Assembly: GCF_047275745.1 (NCBI RefSeq)
Contig: NZ_JBKQWU010000014.1
Span: forward strand, 1-64,000
Length of the DNA: 64,000 nucleotides
From: Amaricoccus sp047275745
GTDB taxonomy: Bacteria > Pseudomonadota > Alphaproteobacteria > Rhodobacterales > Rhodobacteraceae
Reading direction: 5' to 3'
Positions 1 to 8,654 of this stretch are shown here, one piece after another. Numbering within the stretch: the first letter of the stretch is position 1; each line of letters starts with the position of its first letter. The position numbers and the translations under genes are program-made. The notes under the pieces were generated by a model, which saw nothing but the letters and a program-made list of their open reading frames with translations, did no database searches and had not been told where the DNA came from.

Positions 1-1862
1 TCCGAGCCGATGTAGCGGATCCTGCCGAGCCCCGGCGCTTCCGCCTCGATCCGGGCGCGGGCGCGGTGGAAGACACCCCGCGCCGCCGCCTCGGCCTGGC
101 TCGCCGGATCGCCGTCGCGCCTGAGCCAGCTCTCGGCGGTGAAGGCATTGCCCTTGTCGACGCTGAGCGCCCTGCCCTCCGGGGTCATGATGCCGAAAAG
201 CCGGCCGTTCCCGGCGATGAGCAGGCCCGGCCTCGGCTCCGCCGCCCAGAGCGCGAGTCCGGCGGCGACGGGCAGAAGACCGAGCCAGCGGCCCCGGCCG
301 TGCCAGAGCACGACGAAGATCCCGCCGAGACCGAGCAGCGCCAGCGTCGCCGGCGGCCCGGCCGGCACCGCGCGGGTGGAGCCGCCGAGCCCGGCGACGA
401 AATCCGAGACGCCGAGGACATAGGCGTTCCCCCAACCCATCACCGTGAGGGGAACCGCGTCGAGGCCGAAGGGCATGGCGATCAGCGCGACCACCGCCGC
501 CGGCATCACGAGAATGCCCATCATCGGCACCGCGAGCATGTTCGCGACGAGGCCGTAGGGGGCGCTCACGTTGAAATGGAAGGCCGAGATCGGCGCGGTG
601 GCCGCCCCCGCGACCAGCGAACTCATGGCGAGGCCGAGCAAGGGCTTCACGAGCCGCCAGCGCCGGTCGGTCTGGGTCGCCTGCCACCAGGCCCGGGTCC
701 GGAGCGCCTCGAAGCTCGCGACGAGCGCGATGGTCGCGGCGAAGGACATCTGGAAACCCGGCTGGACCAGCGCCTCGGGCGTCAGCGTCAGCACGACGAG
801 CGCCGCGAGCGCGATCGCGCGCAGCGTCAGCGCCGGGCGGTCGAGCAGCACGGCGCAGAGTACGACCGCGGTCATCACATAGGAGCGCTGCGTCGCCACC
901 TCGTTGCCCGAGATCAGGAGATAGGCCAGCCCGCCGATCAGGGCCGCGACCGCCGCGATCTTCTTCAGCGGCCAACGCAGCGCGCACCACGGGATGAGCG
1001 CGAGTCCGTAGCGCACGATCGCGAAGACCGCCGCCGCCAGCAGGCTCATGTGCAGGCCCGAGATCGAGACGATGTGATAGAGGGTCGAGGCCCGAAGCGA
1101 ATCGTCCGTCGCGCGTTCGATGCCGGACCGGTCCCCGGTCAGGATCGCGGCGCCGAACGCGCCCTCCTGCCCCGGCACGACCGACTGGATCCGCCGCGAG
1201 AGCGCCATGCGCGCGCGAAACGCCAGTTGCTGCCACGACGAGACCGCTCCGCCCTCCGCTTCGAGGAACGGCGTCCGCGTATAGCCGACGGCGCCGATCC
1301 CCTGGAAGAAGGCGACGAAGCGGAAGTCGAACCCGCCCGGCTCCGAGGGCCCGGCGGGCGGAGAGAGCCGCGCGGTGCCGGTGATCCGCCGCCCCGGCGT
1401 CAGAAGCGCGAGATCCGTCTCCGGCCCGAGCGAGATCCGCGCCGTCCGCGGCGTCCTCTCGGGATCGAGCCCGCCGATCCAGAGCCGGTCGAGCAGCACC
1501 CGCGGCAGGTCGGAGGCGGACCGCGAGAGCCCGGCGACCCGCCCCTCGATCGCCACCGTCCGCTCCCGGTCGAGCACCGGCGCGGCGACGGCGAGCGTGC
1601 GCGCCCCGACGATGGAGAAGCCGAGCAGCGGGATCGCCACCGCGAGCACCGCGACGCGGCCGGCGAGTGCCAGCCGGGGCGCGAGGGCGAAGCAGAGGCC
1701 CATCGGCCCGAGGCAGGCCACGAGAACCCATCCCGAGGGCTCGGTGGGCAGCGCGAAGTAGAGACCGACGCCGAGGGCGTGGAAGACCGGGACCCAGAGC
1801 GCGAGATCCGGCGCCTGCCGGTCCAGAATGGCGGCGAGGCGCCCCAATGCCTTGTTCTCCAC
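1..1862 (-). CDS. comEC: ComEC/Rec2 family competence protein (3' end cut by window)
   Basis: Inner-membrane channel protein for uptake of single-stranded DNA during transformation. About 620 residues are visible; the C-terminus runs off the left edge. The reading frame opens with GTG directly after an in-frame TAG, so GTG is the only ordinary start. Hydrophobic N-terminal helices are followed by the competence domain, with the characteristic segment YHIVSISGLHMSLL near residue 262, then many membrane helices. Near residue 574 comes a SWLRRDGD segment typical of the tail of alphaproteobacterial ComEC. I see no complete metallo-beta-lactamase domain in the visible part. The gene is divergent from gltX, 56 bp away. 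Family call is firm; transformability of the organism is not shown. Confidence 0.88.
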   Translation of the reverse strand, partial: MENKALGRLAAILDRQAPDLALWVPVFHALGVGLYFALPTEPSGWVLVACLGPMGLCFALAPRLALAGRVAVLAVAIPLLGFSIVGARTLAVAAPVLDRERTVAIEGRVAGLSRSASDLPRVLLDRLWIGGLDPERTPRTARISLGPETDLALLTPGRRITGTARLSPPAGPSEPGGFDFRFVAFFQGIGAVGYTRTPFLEAEGGAVSSWQQLAFRARMALSRRIQSVVPGQEGAFGAAILTGDRSGIERATDDSLRASTLYHIVSISGLHMSLLAAAVFAIVRYGLALIPWCALRWPLKKIAAVAALIGGLAYLLISGNEVATQRSYVMTAVVLCAVLLDRPALTLRAIALAALVVLTLTPEALVQPGFQMSFAATIALVASFEALRTRAWWQATQTDRRWRLVKPLLGLAMSSLVAGAATAPISAFHFNVSAPYGLVANMLAVPMMGILVMPAAVVALIAMPFGLDAVPLTVMGWGNAYVLGVSDFVAGLGGSTRAVPAGPPATLALLGLGGIFVVLWHGRGRWLGLLPVAAGLALWAAEPRPGLLIAGNGRLFGIMTPEGRALSVDKGNAFTAESWLRRDGDPASQAEAAARGVFHRARARIEAEAPGLGRIRYIGS

Positions 1863-1918
1863 GTCGGAAATCGCCTAAAGACGAGCCTCCCCGGACGCGG
1901 TTGAGAAGAGGTTAAGCC

Positions 1919-3388
1919 ATGGCCATCGATGACGACGCGGGCGTGACCCAGGGTTCGGCGACCGAGGCGACCCCGAAGCCGGGCGTGGTGACGCGTTTCG
2001 CTCCCTCGCCGACCGGCTTCCTGCATATCGGCGGCGCGCGCACCGCGCTCTTCAACTGGCTCTACGCGCGCCATACCGGCGGGACCTTCCTCCTGCGGAT
2101 CGAGGACACCGATCGCGCGCGCTCGACCCCGGAGGCCACGGAGGCGATCTTCGAAGGCCTGCGCTGGCTCGGTCTCGACTGGGACCGCGAGGCGACGAGC
2201 CAGTTCGCCGGCATGGCCCGCCACACCGAGGTCGCGACCGAGATGATCGAGCGCGGCGCAGCCTACCGCTGCTATTCGACGGTCGAGGAGATCGAAGCCT
2301 TCCGCGAGCAGGCGAAGGCCGAGGGGCGCCCGCCGCTCTTCCGCTCGCCCTGGCGCGACGCCGATCCCGCGAGCTTTCCGGCCGACGCGCCCTATGTCGT
2401 CCGGCTCCGCGCCCCGCGGGAAGGCGAGACGGTGATCGAGGATGTGGTGCAGGGCACCGTGACCTTCCGCAACGATACGCTCGACGACCTGATCCTGCTG
2501 CGTTCCGACGGCACGCCGACCTACATGCACGCCGTGGTGGTCGACGACCACGACATGGGCGTGACCCATGTGATCCGCGGCGACGACCACCTGACCAACG
2601 CGGCGCGGCAGACGCTGATCTATCAGGGGCTCGGCTGGACCGTTCCCGTCTGGGGGCATATCCCGCTCATCCACGGCCCGGACGGTGCGAAACTGTCGAA
2701 ACGCCACGGCGCGCTCGGGGTGGAAGCCTATCGCGACATGGGCTATCCGGCGGAGGCGATGCGCAACTATCTCGCGCGACTCGGCTGGAGCCACGGCAAC
2801 GACGAGTTCTTCTCCACCGAACAGGCAATAGCCTGGTTCGACCTGGAGCATCTCGGTAAAGCGCCCGCACGATTCGATTTCAAGAAGCTGGAGAATCTAT
2901 CCGGTCAGCACATCCGGGCCTACCCCGACGAAATACTGCTTCTGGAACTGGACGGTTTCCTGTCTTCGCAAAAGGCCCCACCGTTCACTGCGAAGCAACG
3001 GGATCAGCTTCTCAGAGCGATGCCGCACATGAAGCAACGCGCGAAGACACTGATCGAACTCCTTGATATGGGGTCTTTTATCCTCGGTCAACGCCCCTTC
3101 GCCCCGGATGCCGCCGCGCAGAAGATCCTCTCCGCCGCGCCTGATGGCCTGCTGGGGGACCTGCTTTCGCGCCTGCAACAAGTAGACTGGAATCTCCCGG
3201 ACATTGAGACTACGGTTCGCGCATTCGCGGAGGAGCGGGGCCTCGGCCTCGGCAAGGTGGCCCAGCCTCTGCGCGCCGCGCTGACCGGCCGGACGATATC
3301 GCCCGGTGTCTTCGAAATGATGGAAATCCTCGGCCGCGAGGAATGCCTGGCACGCCTGGGCGATCGCGTGGAAGCGGCCCGGACGTGA
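1919..3388 (+). CDS. gltX: glutamate--tRNA ligase
   Basis: Class I aminoacyl-tRNA synthetase that charges tRNA-Glu in the cytoplasm; 489 residues, normal length. The ATP-binding HIGH-type motif reads HIGG at residues 36-39 (within FAPSPTGFLHIGGART) and the KMSKS-type loop reads KLSKR near residues 258-262. The start ATG follows an AGAGG-like ribosome site and leaves a roughly 22-residue leader before the catalytic fold. Codon use changes in the part encoding the anticodon-binding half (about 2830-3240), with ATA, CTA, AAA, GGT and TCT codons that neighbours avoid; this suggests recombination. Alphaproteobacteria often hold two gltX copies; which type this is cannot be told here. Confidence 0.96.
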   Translation: MAIDDDAGVTQGSATEATPKPGVVTRFAPSPTGFLHIGGARTALFNWLYARHTGGTFLLRIEDTDRARSTPEATEAIFEGLRWLGLDWDREATSQFAGMARHTEVATEMIERGAAYRCYSTVEEIEAFREQAKAEGRPPLFRSPWRDADPASFPADAPYVVRLRAPREGETVIEDVVQGTVTFRNDTLDDLILLRSDGTPTYMHAVVVDDHDMGVTHVIRGDDHLTNAARQTLIYQGLGWTVPVWGHIPLIHGPDGAKLSKRHGALGVEAYRDMGYPAEAMRNYLARLGWSHGNDEFFSTEQAIAWFDLEHLGKAPARFDFKKLENLSGQHIRAYPDEILLLELDGFLSSQKAPPFTAKQRDQLLRAMPHMKQRAKTLIELLDMGSFILGQRPFAPDAAAQKILSAAPDGLLGDLLSRLQQVDWNLPDIETTVRAFAEERGLGLGKVAQPLRAALTGRTISPGVFEMMEILGREECLARLGDRVEAART

Positions 3389-3460
3389 TCCGACGAAGCG
3401 CCGGCTCGCGCGGCCTTGCGTCAAGCTCCGGCCCACGGGCCGCGGCGAGGCATCATTCGC

Positions 3461-3476
3461 GCCCGTGAGAACGGGC
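3461..3476 (+). other. small GNRA-capped hairpin in the gltA leader
   Basis: A perfect 6-bp stem (GCCCGT/ACGGGC) closed by a GAGA tetraloop lies 22 nt before the gltA start, after another short palindrome (GGCCCACGGGCC, about 3430-3441). It could be the end of the gltX transcript or a 5' leader element of gltA. No known motif is recognised. Confidence 0.4.
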
Positions 3477-3498
3477 AGAACATAGGGGAAAGACAGGG

Positions 3499-4800
3499 AT
3501 GACCGATCAAACTCACCGCGCGGCGAAGCTGAGCATTGGCGAGAAGACGCTTGACCTGCCGATCTATTCGGGAACCTTGGGACCGGACGTCCTCGATATC
3601 AGGCGCCTCTACGCCGATGGCGACGTCTTCACCTTCGATCCCGGCTATACCTCGACCGGCTCGTGCGAAAGCGCGATCACCTTCATCGACGGCGACAAGG
3701 GCGAACTGCTCTATCGCGGCTATCCGATCGAGCAGCTTGCCGAGAAATCGCACTTCCTCGAAGTCTGCTACCTGCTCCTCTACGGCGAGCTTCCGACCGC
3801 CCCGCAGCTCGAGGATTTCGAGAGCCGGGTGACGAACCACACGATGCTGCACGAGCAGATGTCGTATTTCTTCCGCGGCTTCCGCCGTGACGCGCATCCG
3901 ATGGCGATCGTCTGCGGCGTCGTCGGGGCGATGTCGGCCTTCTATCACGACTCGGTCGACATCCACGATTCCTGGCAGCGCGAGGTCGCCTCGATCCGGC
4001 TGATCGCGAAGATGCCGACCATCGTCGCATGGGCCTACAAGTATTCCGCCGGGCAACCCTTCGTCTATCCGAAGAACTCGCTTGATTACGCGTCGAATTT
4101 CCTCAACATGTGCTTCTCGGTTCCGGCGGGAGATTATGTCGTCGATCCGATCCTGAGCCGCGCGATGGACCGGATCTTCACGCTCCACGCCGATCACGAG
4201 CAGAACGCCTCTACTTCGACGGTCCGCCTCGCCTCCTCCTCGGGCGCCAATCCCTTCGCCTGCATCGCTGCGGGTGTCGCCTGTCTCTGGGGCCCGGCGC
4301 ATGGCGGCGCGAACCAGGCCTGTCTCGAAATGCTCCGCGAGATCGGCACCGTGGACCGGATTCCGGAATACATCGAGAAGGCGAAGGACAAGAACGATCC
4401 GTTCAAGCTCATGGGCTTCGGCCACCGGGTCTACAAGAACTTCGACCCGCGCGCGAAGGTGATGAAGCAGTCCGCGGACGAAGTGCTGGGGCTCCTCGGC
4501 ATCGAGAACAACCCGACGCTGCAGGTCGCCAAGGAACTCGAGAAGATCGCGCTCGAGGACCCCTATTTCATCGAGAAGAAGCTCTATCCGAACGTCGACT
4601 TCTACTCGGGCATCATCCTCGATGCGATCGGTTTCCCGACCTCGATGTTCACGCCGATCTTCGCCCTCGCGCGCACCGTCGGCTGGATCACGCAGTGGAA
4701 GGAGATGATCTCCGATCCGCAGCTGAAGATCGGCCGTCCGCGCCAGCTCTACACCGGCCCGACCGCGCGCGATTACACGGATGTCGAGAACCGCGGCTGA
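3499..4800 (+). CDS. gltA: citrate synthase
   Basis: Condenses oxaloacetate and acetyl-CoA at the entry of the TCA cycle; 433 residues, the size of hexameric type II bacterial enzymes. The active-site regions are visible: LHADHEQNASTST (His near 229), CLWGPAHGGANQA (His near 268), GFGHRVYKNFDPRAK (His near 308) and NVDFYSG (Asp near 367). A ribosome site (AGGGG/ACAGGG) precedes the ATG. It sits 110 bp behind gltX and its last 20 bp overlap the start of the YbaK-type gene, suggesting co-transcription with that gene. Confidence 0.97.
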   Translation: MTDQTHRAAKLSIGEKTLDLPIYSGTLGPDVLDIRRLYADGDVFTFDPGYTSTGSCESAITFIDGDKGELLYRGYPIEQLAEKSHFLEVCYLLLYGELPTAPQLEDFESRVTNHTMLHEQMSYFFRGFRRDAHPMAIVCGVVGAMSAFYHDSVDIHDSWQREVASIRLIAKMPTIVAWAYKYSAGQPFVYPKNSLDYASNFLNMCFSVPAGDYVVDPILSRAMDRIFTLHADHEQNASTSTVRLASSSGANPFACIAAGVACLWGPAHGGANQACLEMLREIGTVDRIPEYIEKAKDKNDPFKLMGFGHRVYKNFDPRAKVMKQSADEVLGLLGIENNPTLQVAKELEKIALEDPYFIEKKLYPNVDFYSGIILDAIGFPTSMFTPIFALARTVGWITQWKEMISDPQLKIGRPRQLYTGPTARDYTDVENRG

Positions 4801-5299
4801 GGTCGCGCCGGCGGGATCGGCGCCGGGCGGGGCATCCCTCGCCCGCGTCATCGCCGGGGCCGAGGCGCTGGGCCTGACGATCACGCCGGTCAGGCTCGAT
4901 GAAGGCACCCGGACCGCCGCCGACGCGGCCCGGGCCTGTGGCTGCGAGATCGACCAGATCGTCAAGTCGATCGTCTTCCGGGTCGCGGACGAGGAGCGGC
5001 ATGTGCTGTTCCTGACCGCCGGCGGCAACCGGGTCGATCCCGAAGCCGCCGCGGCGCTGGTCGGAGCGCCGCTCGGCAAGGCAGACGCAGCCGGCGTGCG
5101 GGCGCATACCGGTTTCGCGATCGGCGGCGTCTCTCCCATCGGGCATCTCAGGCCGATCGAGACCTGGCTCGACCCGAGACTGCTCGATTTCGCCACCGTC
5201 TGGGCAGCGGCCGGGACCCCCCGTCATGTGTTCTCGATTGATCCCCGGACGCTCGTCGCCGCGCTGGCTCCGGGTGTCGCCGAATTCACCGCCCGATAG
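4781..5299 (+). CDS. YbaK/EbsC-family aminoacyl-tRNA deacylase
   Basis: 172-residue protein of the YbaK/ProX editing family, which hydrolyses misacylated tRNAs (Cys-tRNA-Pro or Ala-tRNA-Pro in studied members). The expected catalytic-type lysine lies in IVKSIVFRV (Lys62) and the conserved glycine-rich turn is GFAIGGVSPIGH (about 108-119). The ATG lies within the gltA 3' end in another frame, so the reading frames overlap by 20 bp. Its 3' end also overlaps the convergent lpxB by 14 bp. The first 20 residues are poorly conserved-looking (Ala/Gly/Pro), so a later start is possible, though no better ATG is seen. The exact substrate is not predictable. Confidence 0.85.
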   Translation: MSRTAAEVAPAGSAPGGASLARVIAGAEALGLTITPVRLDEGTRTAADAARACGCEIDQIVKSIVFRVADEERHVLFLTAGGNRVDPEAAAALVGAPLGKADAAGVRAHTGFAIGGVSPIGHLRPIETWLDPRLLDFATVWAAAGTPRHVFSIDPRTLVAALAPGVAEFTAR

Positions 5300-6494
5300 C
5301 GCTCAGCACCGAACGCGCGGCGCGGGTCCCCGGAGGCTCACCGCCGCGCCCGAGCAGCTCCATCGCCCGATCCTCAGCCGCCCGCTGTTTCGCGCCGGCC
5401 TCCGGATCTTCAAGCAGGGCCGCGACGGCGGGTGTGATCTTCTCCGGCACACAGTCCTCGAACAGGAACTCCGGGATCGCCCGGCTCTCCGTCACGATGT
5501 TGACCAGCGTCGGCGAGGCGACCTTGACGAGCCGGCGCGCCAGGAAGGCCGAAAGCGCGTTCATCCGGTAGGCGATGACCATCGGCGTGCCGGCGGCCGC
5601 GAGTTCGAGGCTCACCGTGCCGGAAGCGGCGAGCGCCACATCCGCCGTCGCGAAGGCCGCGCGCTTGCGTAGCGCCGCCTCGGCCTGCGGCGCCGGCGCC
5701 TCGCCCATCAGCTTCGGCCAGCCCTGGGCGTCGGGAGGCATCAGGTCGCGGACCAGATCGGCGACCGGCGGCATGGTCGGAACGAGCAGCGCGAGATCCG
5801 GATGCCGCGCGCGCAAGGCCCGGCCAACCTCGGCGAAGACCGGCGCCAGCCGCGAGACCTCGCCCCGGCGCGATCCCGGCAGCAGCAGGAGTAGCGGCTG
5901 ATCGGCTTCGATCCCGAGGCTCGCGCGGAGCGCAGCCTGTTCCCCGGCGGTCGCCACGGGTTCCGCCACGACCGGATGGCCGACGAAATCGCAGGTCATC
6001 CCGGCGGCTTGCATATAGGGCGGCTCGAACGGCAGCAGGGCAAGCACGTGGTCGACGCTCCTTGCCATCTTCGCCGCCCGGCCCGGACGCCAGGCCCAGA
6101 CCGAAGGGGCGACGTAATGGATGACGCGTAGGTCCGGCAACGCCGCCCTTGCCTTGCGCGCGACGCGCAGACAGAAGTCGGGACTGTCGATGGTGATGAG
6201 CGCGTCCGGCCTGAACGCCGCCACCGCCTCCGCCGTTTCGCGGATGCGCGCGAGGAGCGACGGCAGGCGCGGGAGAACCTCTGCCACGCCCATCACGCTC
6301 AGTTCCGCCATCGGGAAGCGTGAGGCGAGACCCTCGACCGCCATCGCCGGCCCGCCCACGCCTTCGAGCGCGGAGGGGGGCTCGCCGAGTTCGCGCAGCC
6401 CCCGGAGCAGGGCGGCGCCGAGCAGGTCGCCCGAGGCTTCCCCCGCGATCATGAAGAGCCGGGGTCCGCGCCGCGCCGGGACGGTTCCGCTCAC
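5286..6494 (-). CDS. lpxB: lipid-A-disaccharide synthase
   Basis: Glycosyltransferase family 19 enzyme that joins UDP-2,3-diacylglucosamine and lipid X into the lipid A disaccharide on the cytoplasmic face of the inner membrane; 402 residues from the GTG chosen here. The N-terminus RLFMIAGEASGDLLGA is the family signature, and APSVWAWRPGR and LLLLLPGSRRGE match conserved blocks. The GTG start overlaps the lpxI stop (GTGA), the usual arrangement for translational coupling. A longer frame with an upstream ATG exists but adds 25 arginine-rich residues inside lpxI and is unlikely. Last gene of the envelope block. Confidence 0.95.
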   Translation of the reverse strand: MSGTVPARRGPRLFMIAGEASGDLLGAALLRGLRELGEPPSALEGVGGPAMAVEGLASRFPMAELSVMGVAEVLPRLPSLLARIRETAEAVAAFRPDALITIDSPDFCLRVARKARAALPDLRVIHYVAPSVWAWRPGRAAKMARSVDHVLALLPFEPPYMQAAGMTCDFVGHPVVAEPVATAGEQAALRASLGIEADQPLLLLLPGSRRGEVSRLAPVFAEVGRALRARHPDLALLVPTMPPVADLVRDLMPPDAQGWPKLMGEAPAPQAEAALRKRAAFATADVALAASGTVSLELAAAGTPMVIAYRMNALSAFLARRLVKVASPTLVNIVTESRAIPEFLFEDCVPEKITPAVAALLEDPEAGAKQRAAEDRAMELLGRGGEPPGTRAARSVLSAIGR

Positions 6495-7351
6495 GCGGTC
6501 TCCTCTTCGGCGGGCTCCGGCTCGTACCCCCAGAGGAAGAGGCCCGCGGCGTCCGCCGTCGCGAGACAATCCTCACGCCCGATCATCAGCACGCCCCCGG
6601 CCTGAACCGCGATCCCGGCGAGCCCGGCCGCGGCCGCGCGCCGGATCGTCTCCGGGCCGATCGCGGGCAGGTCGATGCGCCAGTCCTGCCCCGGCTTCGG
6701 CCCCTTGTAGAGCACACCCCGCCCGCCCGCGGGATCGCGCCGGTACGCCGCGCCCGTCGCCGCGACGAATTCGAGCATCGCATCCGTGCCCTGGATCGAT
6801 TCAAGGCCGAGACAAAGCCCCTGCGCGACCACCGCGCATTGCCCGACATCCGCGGCGCCGAGCGCGGTCACGATCGCGAAGGCCCGGTCGGTGTCGACGC
6901 GGTCGGCAGGTCCGGGATGGAGGCGCGAGGCGACGCCGGGTGCTACGAGCAGCCCGCGCAGGATCTCGTGCGGCGCGCGGATCCGAAACCCCTCCGCCTC
7001 GAAGATTTCCGCGACCATCCGGAGCGTCGCGTCATCGCCCGCCTTGAGCCCCGAGAGCAGACGCGGCGCCATGCCGATGAACTTGAAATCGAAACGTGTC
7101 GGCTTCAGCTTCGGCCGGGTCATGCCGCCGGCGAAGGTCACGACGCCGCAGCCGGCGCCCCGGAGATCGGCGAAGAGCTTGCCCGGCTTCTCGAAGATCT
7201 CGTGCAGCACCGGATGGCCGGGCAGCCAGTCGAGCGTGACGCCCTCGAAGATCACGACGCGGTAGGGGATGCGGCGCCTGCGGCAATCCTCGGCGATCAG
7301 CCGGGGCAGCGCGCCCCGGCCCGCCACGATGGCGATCCCGTCGGCGGCCAT
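6491..7351 (-). CDS. lpxI: UDP-2,3-diacylglucosamine diphosphatase LpxI (DUF1009)
   Basis: Cleaves UDP-2,3-diacylglucosamine to lipid X plus UMP, replacing LpxH in alphaproteobacteria; 286 residues. The N-terminal domain starts GIAIVAGRGALPRLIAEDC, and the C-terminal DUF1009 core carries DVGQCAVVAQG and ESIQGTDAML, hallmarks of LpxI. It sits between lpxA and lpxB, and its ATG overlaps the lpxA stop by one base in an ATGA-like junction. The lpxA-lpxI-lpxB order supports the pathway assignment. Confidence 0.94.
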   Translation of the reverse strand: MAADGIAIVAGRGALPRLIAEDCRRRRIPYRVVIFEGVTLDWLPGHPVLHEIFEKPGKLFADLRGAGCGVVTFAGGMTRPKLKPTRFDFKFIGMAPRLLSGLKAGDDATLRMVAEIFEAEGFRIRAPHEILRGLLVAPGVASRLHPGPADRVDTDRAFAIVTALGAADVGQCAVVAQGLCLGLESIQGTDAMLEFVAATGAAYRRDPAGGRGVLYKGPKPGQDWRIDLPAIGPETIRRAAAAGLAGIAVQAGGVLMIGREDCLATADAAGLFLWGYEPEPAEEETA

Positions 7352-8151
7352 CAGGCGGGAACGGTGAAGGATCGCGAGGATTCCGCCGAGATGAAGCGCA
7401 GCACTTCCTCGACCAGCGGGTTTCCGGCGTGGCTCGCCGCCACCCCGTCCGCCCGCTCCCGGAGCGAGCCCCCTTCGGCGAAAAGCTCGCCGAAGGCGGC
7501 GCGGAGCCCGTGGATCTGCGCCCGGTCGGCGCCCCGGCGCTTCAGGCCGACGAGGTTCAGCCCGGCCAGATGCGCCCGTTCGCCGATCACCGAACCATAG
7601 GGGATCACATCGGCGACCACGCCCGCGAGACCGCCGATCATCGCGCCCCGGCCGATCCGGACATGCTGATGGATCGCGGCGAGCCCGCCGAGGATGACGT
7701 TGTCATCGAGAATCACATGCCCGGCGAGGGTCGCGTTGTTCGCGAGGATGACGCCGTCGCCGACCACGCAGTCATGACCGACATGGACCGACATCATGAA
7801 GAGCCCGCCGTCGCCGACGCGGGTCACGCCGCCGCCGCCTTCGGTGCCGGGGTTCATCGTCACATGTTCGCGGATGCTGTTGTTCGCGCCGATGATGAGT
7901 TCGGACCGCTCGCCCCGGTATTTCAGATCCTGCGGCGCGTGGCCGATCGAGGCGAAGGGGAAGATCCGGGTGCCCGCGCCGACCCTGGTGATCCCCGCGA
8001 CGGCGACATGGCTCTGCAGAACCACACCCTCGCCGAGCACCACCTCGGGGCCGATCACGCAATAGGGCCCGACCCGCGCGCCGGCGCCGATCTCGGCGCC
8101 GTCCTCGACAATGGCGGTCGGATGGATGTCGGCGGTCGCGTCGATCGCCAT
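7351..8151 (-). CDS. lpxA: acyl-ACP--UDP-N-acetylglucosamine O-acyltransferase
   Basis: First enzyme of lipid A synthesis, adding a 3-hydroxyacyl chain to UDP-GlcNAc; 266 residues. The N-terminal two-thirds is a left-handed beta-helix of hexapeptide repeats (for example IHPTAIVEDGAEIGAGARVGP); conserved histidine-containing turns TLAGHVILDDN and LAAIHQHVRIG fit the LpxA active site rather than LpxD. The C-terminal helical part follows GERAHLAGLNLVGLKRRG. Separated by 1 bp from fabZ upstream and overlapping lpxI downstream. Confidence 0.96.
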   Translation of the reverse strand: MAIDATADIHPTAIVEDGAEIGAGARVGPYCVIGPEVVLGEGVVLQSHVAVAGITRVGAGTRIFPFASIGHAPQDLKYRGERSELIIGANNSIREHVTMNPGTEGGGGVTRVGDGGLFMMSVHVGHDCVVGDGVILANNATLAGHVILDDNVILGGLAAIHQHVRIGRGAMIGGLAGVVADVIPYGSVIGERAHLAGLNLVGLKRRGADRAQIHGLRAAFGELFAEGGSLRERADGVAASHAGNPLVEEVLRFISAESSRSFTVPA

Positions 8152-8152
8152 C

Positions 8153-8641
8153 TCAGCGGCTCGCCCGCTCGGCCGCTTCCGGTTCCATGATCATCGCCGT
8201 GTAGATCGCCTCGGCACAGACGCGGTCGCCGACCTTCGCGACGCCGTTGAACTTCCAGACCTTGCCGCGCCCCCGGATGATCTCGACGTGCAGTTCCAGC
8301 ACATCCCCCGGCTCGACCGGCGAACGGAACTTCGCCTCCTCGATCGACATGAAATAGACGAGCAGGTCGTGGTCGAGCAGATCGAGGGTCTTGATGACCA
8401 GCACCGCCGCCGTCTGCGCCATCGCCTCGATGATGAGGACACCGGGCATGACCGGCCGGACCGGGAAATGCCCCTCGAAATGCGGCTCGTTCGCGGTCAC
8501 GCATTTGATGCCGACGGCGCTCTTGCCAGGCGCGATATTGACCATGCGATCGACGAGAAGCACCGGGTATCGGTGCGGGATCATCCGCTTGATCTCGAGA
8601 ATGTCGGCCGAGCCAAGATCCGGGTCGATCACCAGTGCCAT
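8153..8641 (-). CDS. fabZ: 3-hydroxyacyl-ACP dehydratase FabZ
   Basis: Hot-dog-fold dehydratase of type II fatty-acid synthesis, 162 residues. The family catalytic pair is visible in HFPVRPVMPGVLIIEAMAQ (His58 and Glu72). I chose the internal ATG giving MALVIDPDLGSADILEIKRM because it matches the usual FabZ N-terminus and follows a GAGAGA-type ribosome site; the longer frame adds 48 arginine-rich residues reaching into skp. It competes with LpxA for 3-hydroxyacyl-ACP, which explains its place in the lipid A block. Confidence 0.95.
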   Translation of the reverse strand: MALVIDPDLGSADILEIKRMIPHRYPVLLVDRMVNIAPGKSAVGIKCVTANEPHFEGHFPVRPVMPGVLIIEAMAQTAAVLVIKTLDLLDHDLLVYFMSIEEAKFRSPVEPGDVLELHVEIIRGRGKVWKFNGVAKVGDRVCAEAIYTAMIMEPEAAERASR

Positions 8642-8654
8642 CGCGTCTCTCTCC

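Noticed and set aside
66..1904. 612-codon rightward frame opposite comEC
   Set aside because: Arg/Asp-rich shadow; the minus-strand frame encodes membrane helices and ComEC motifs.
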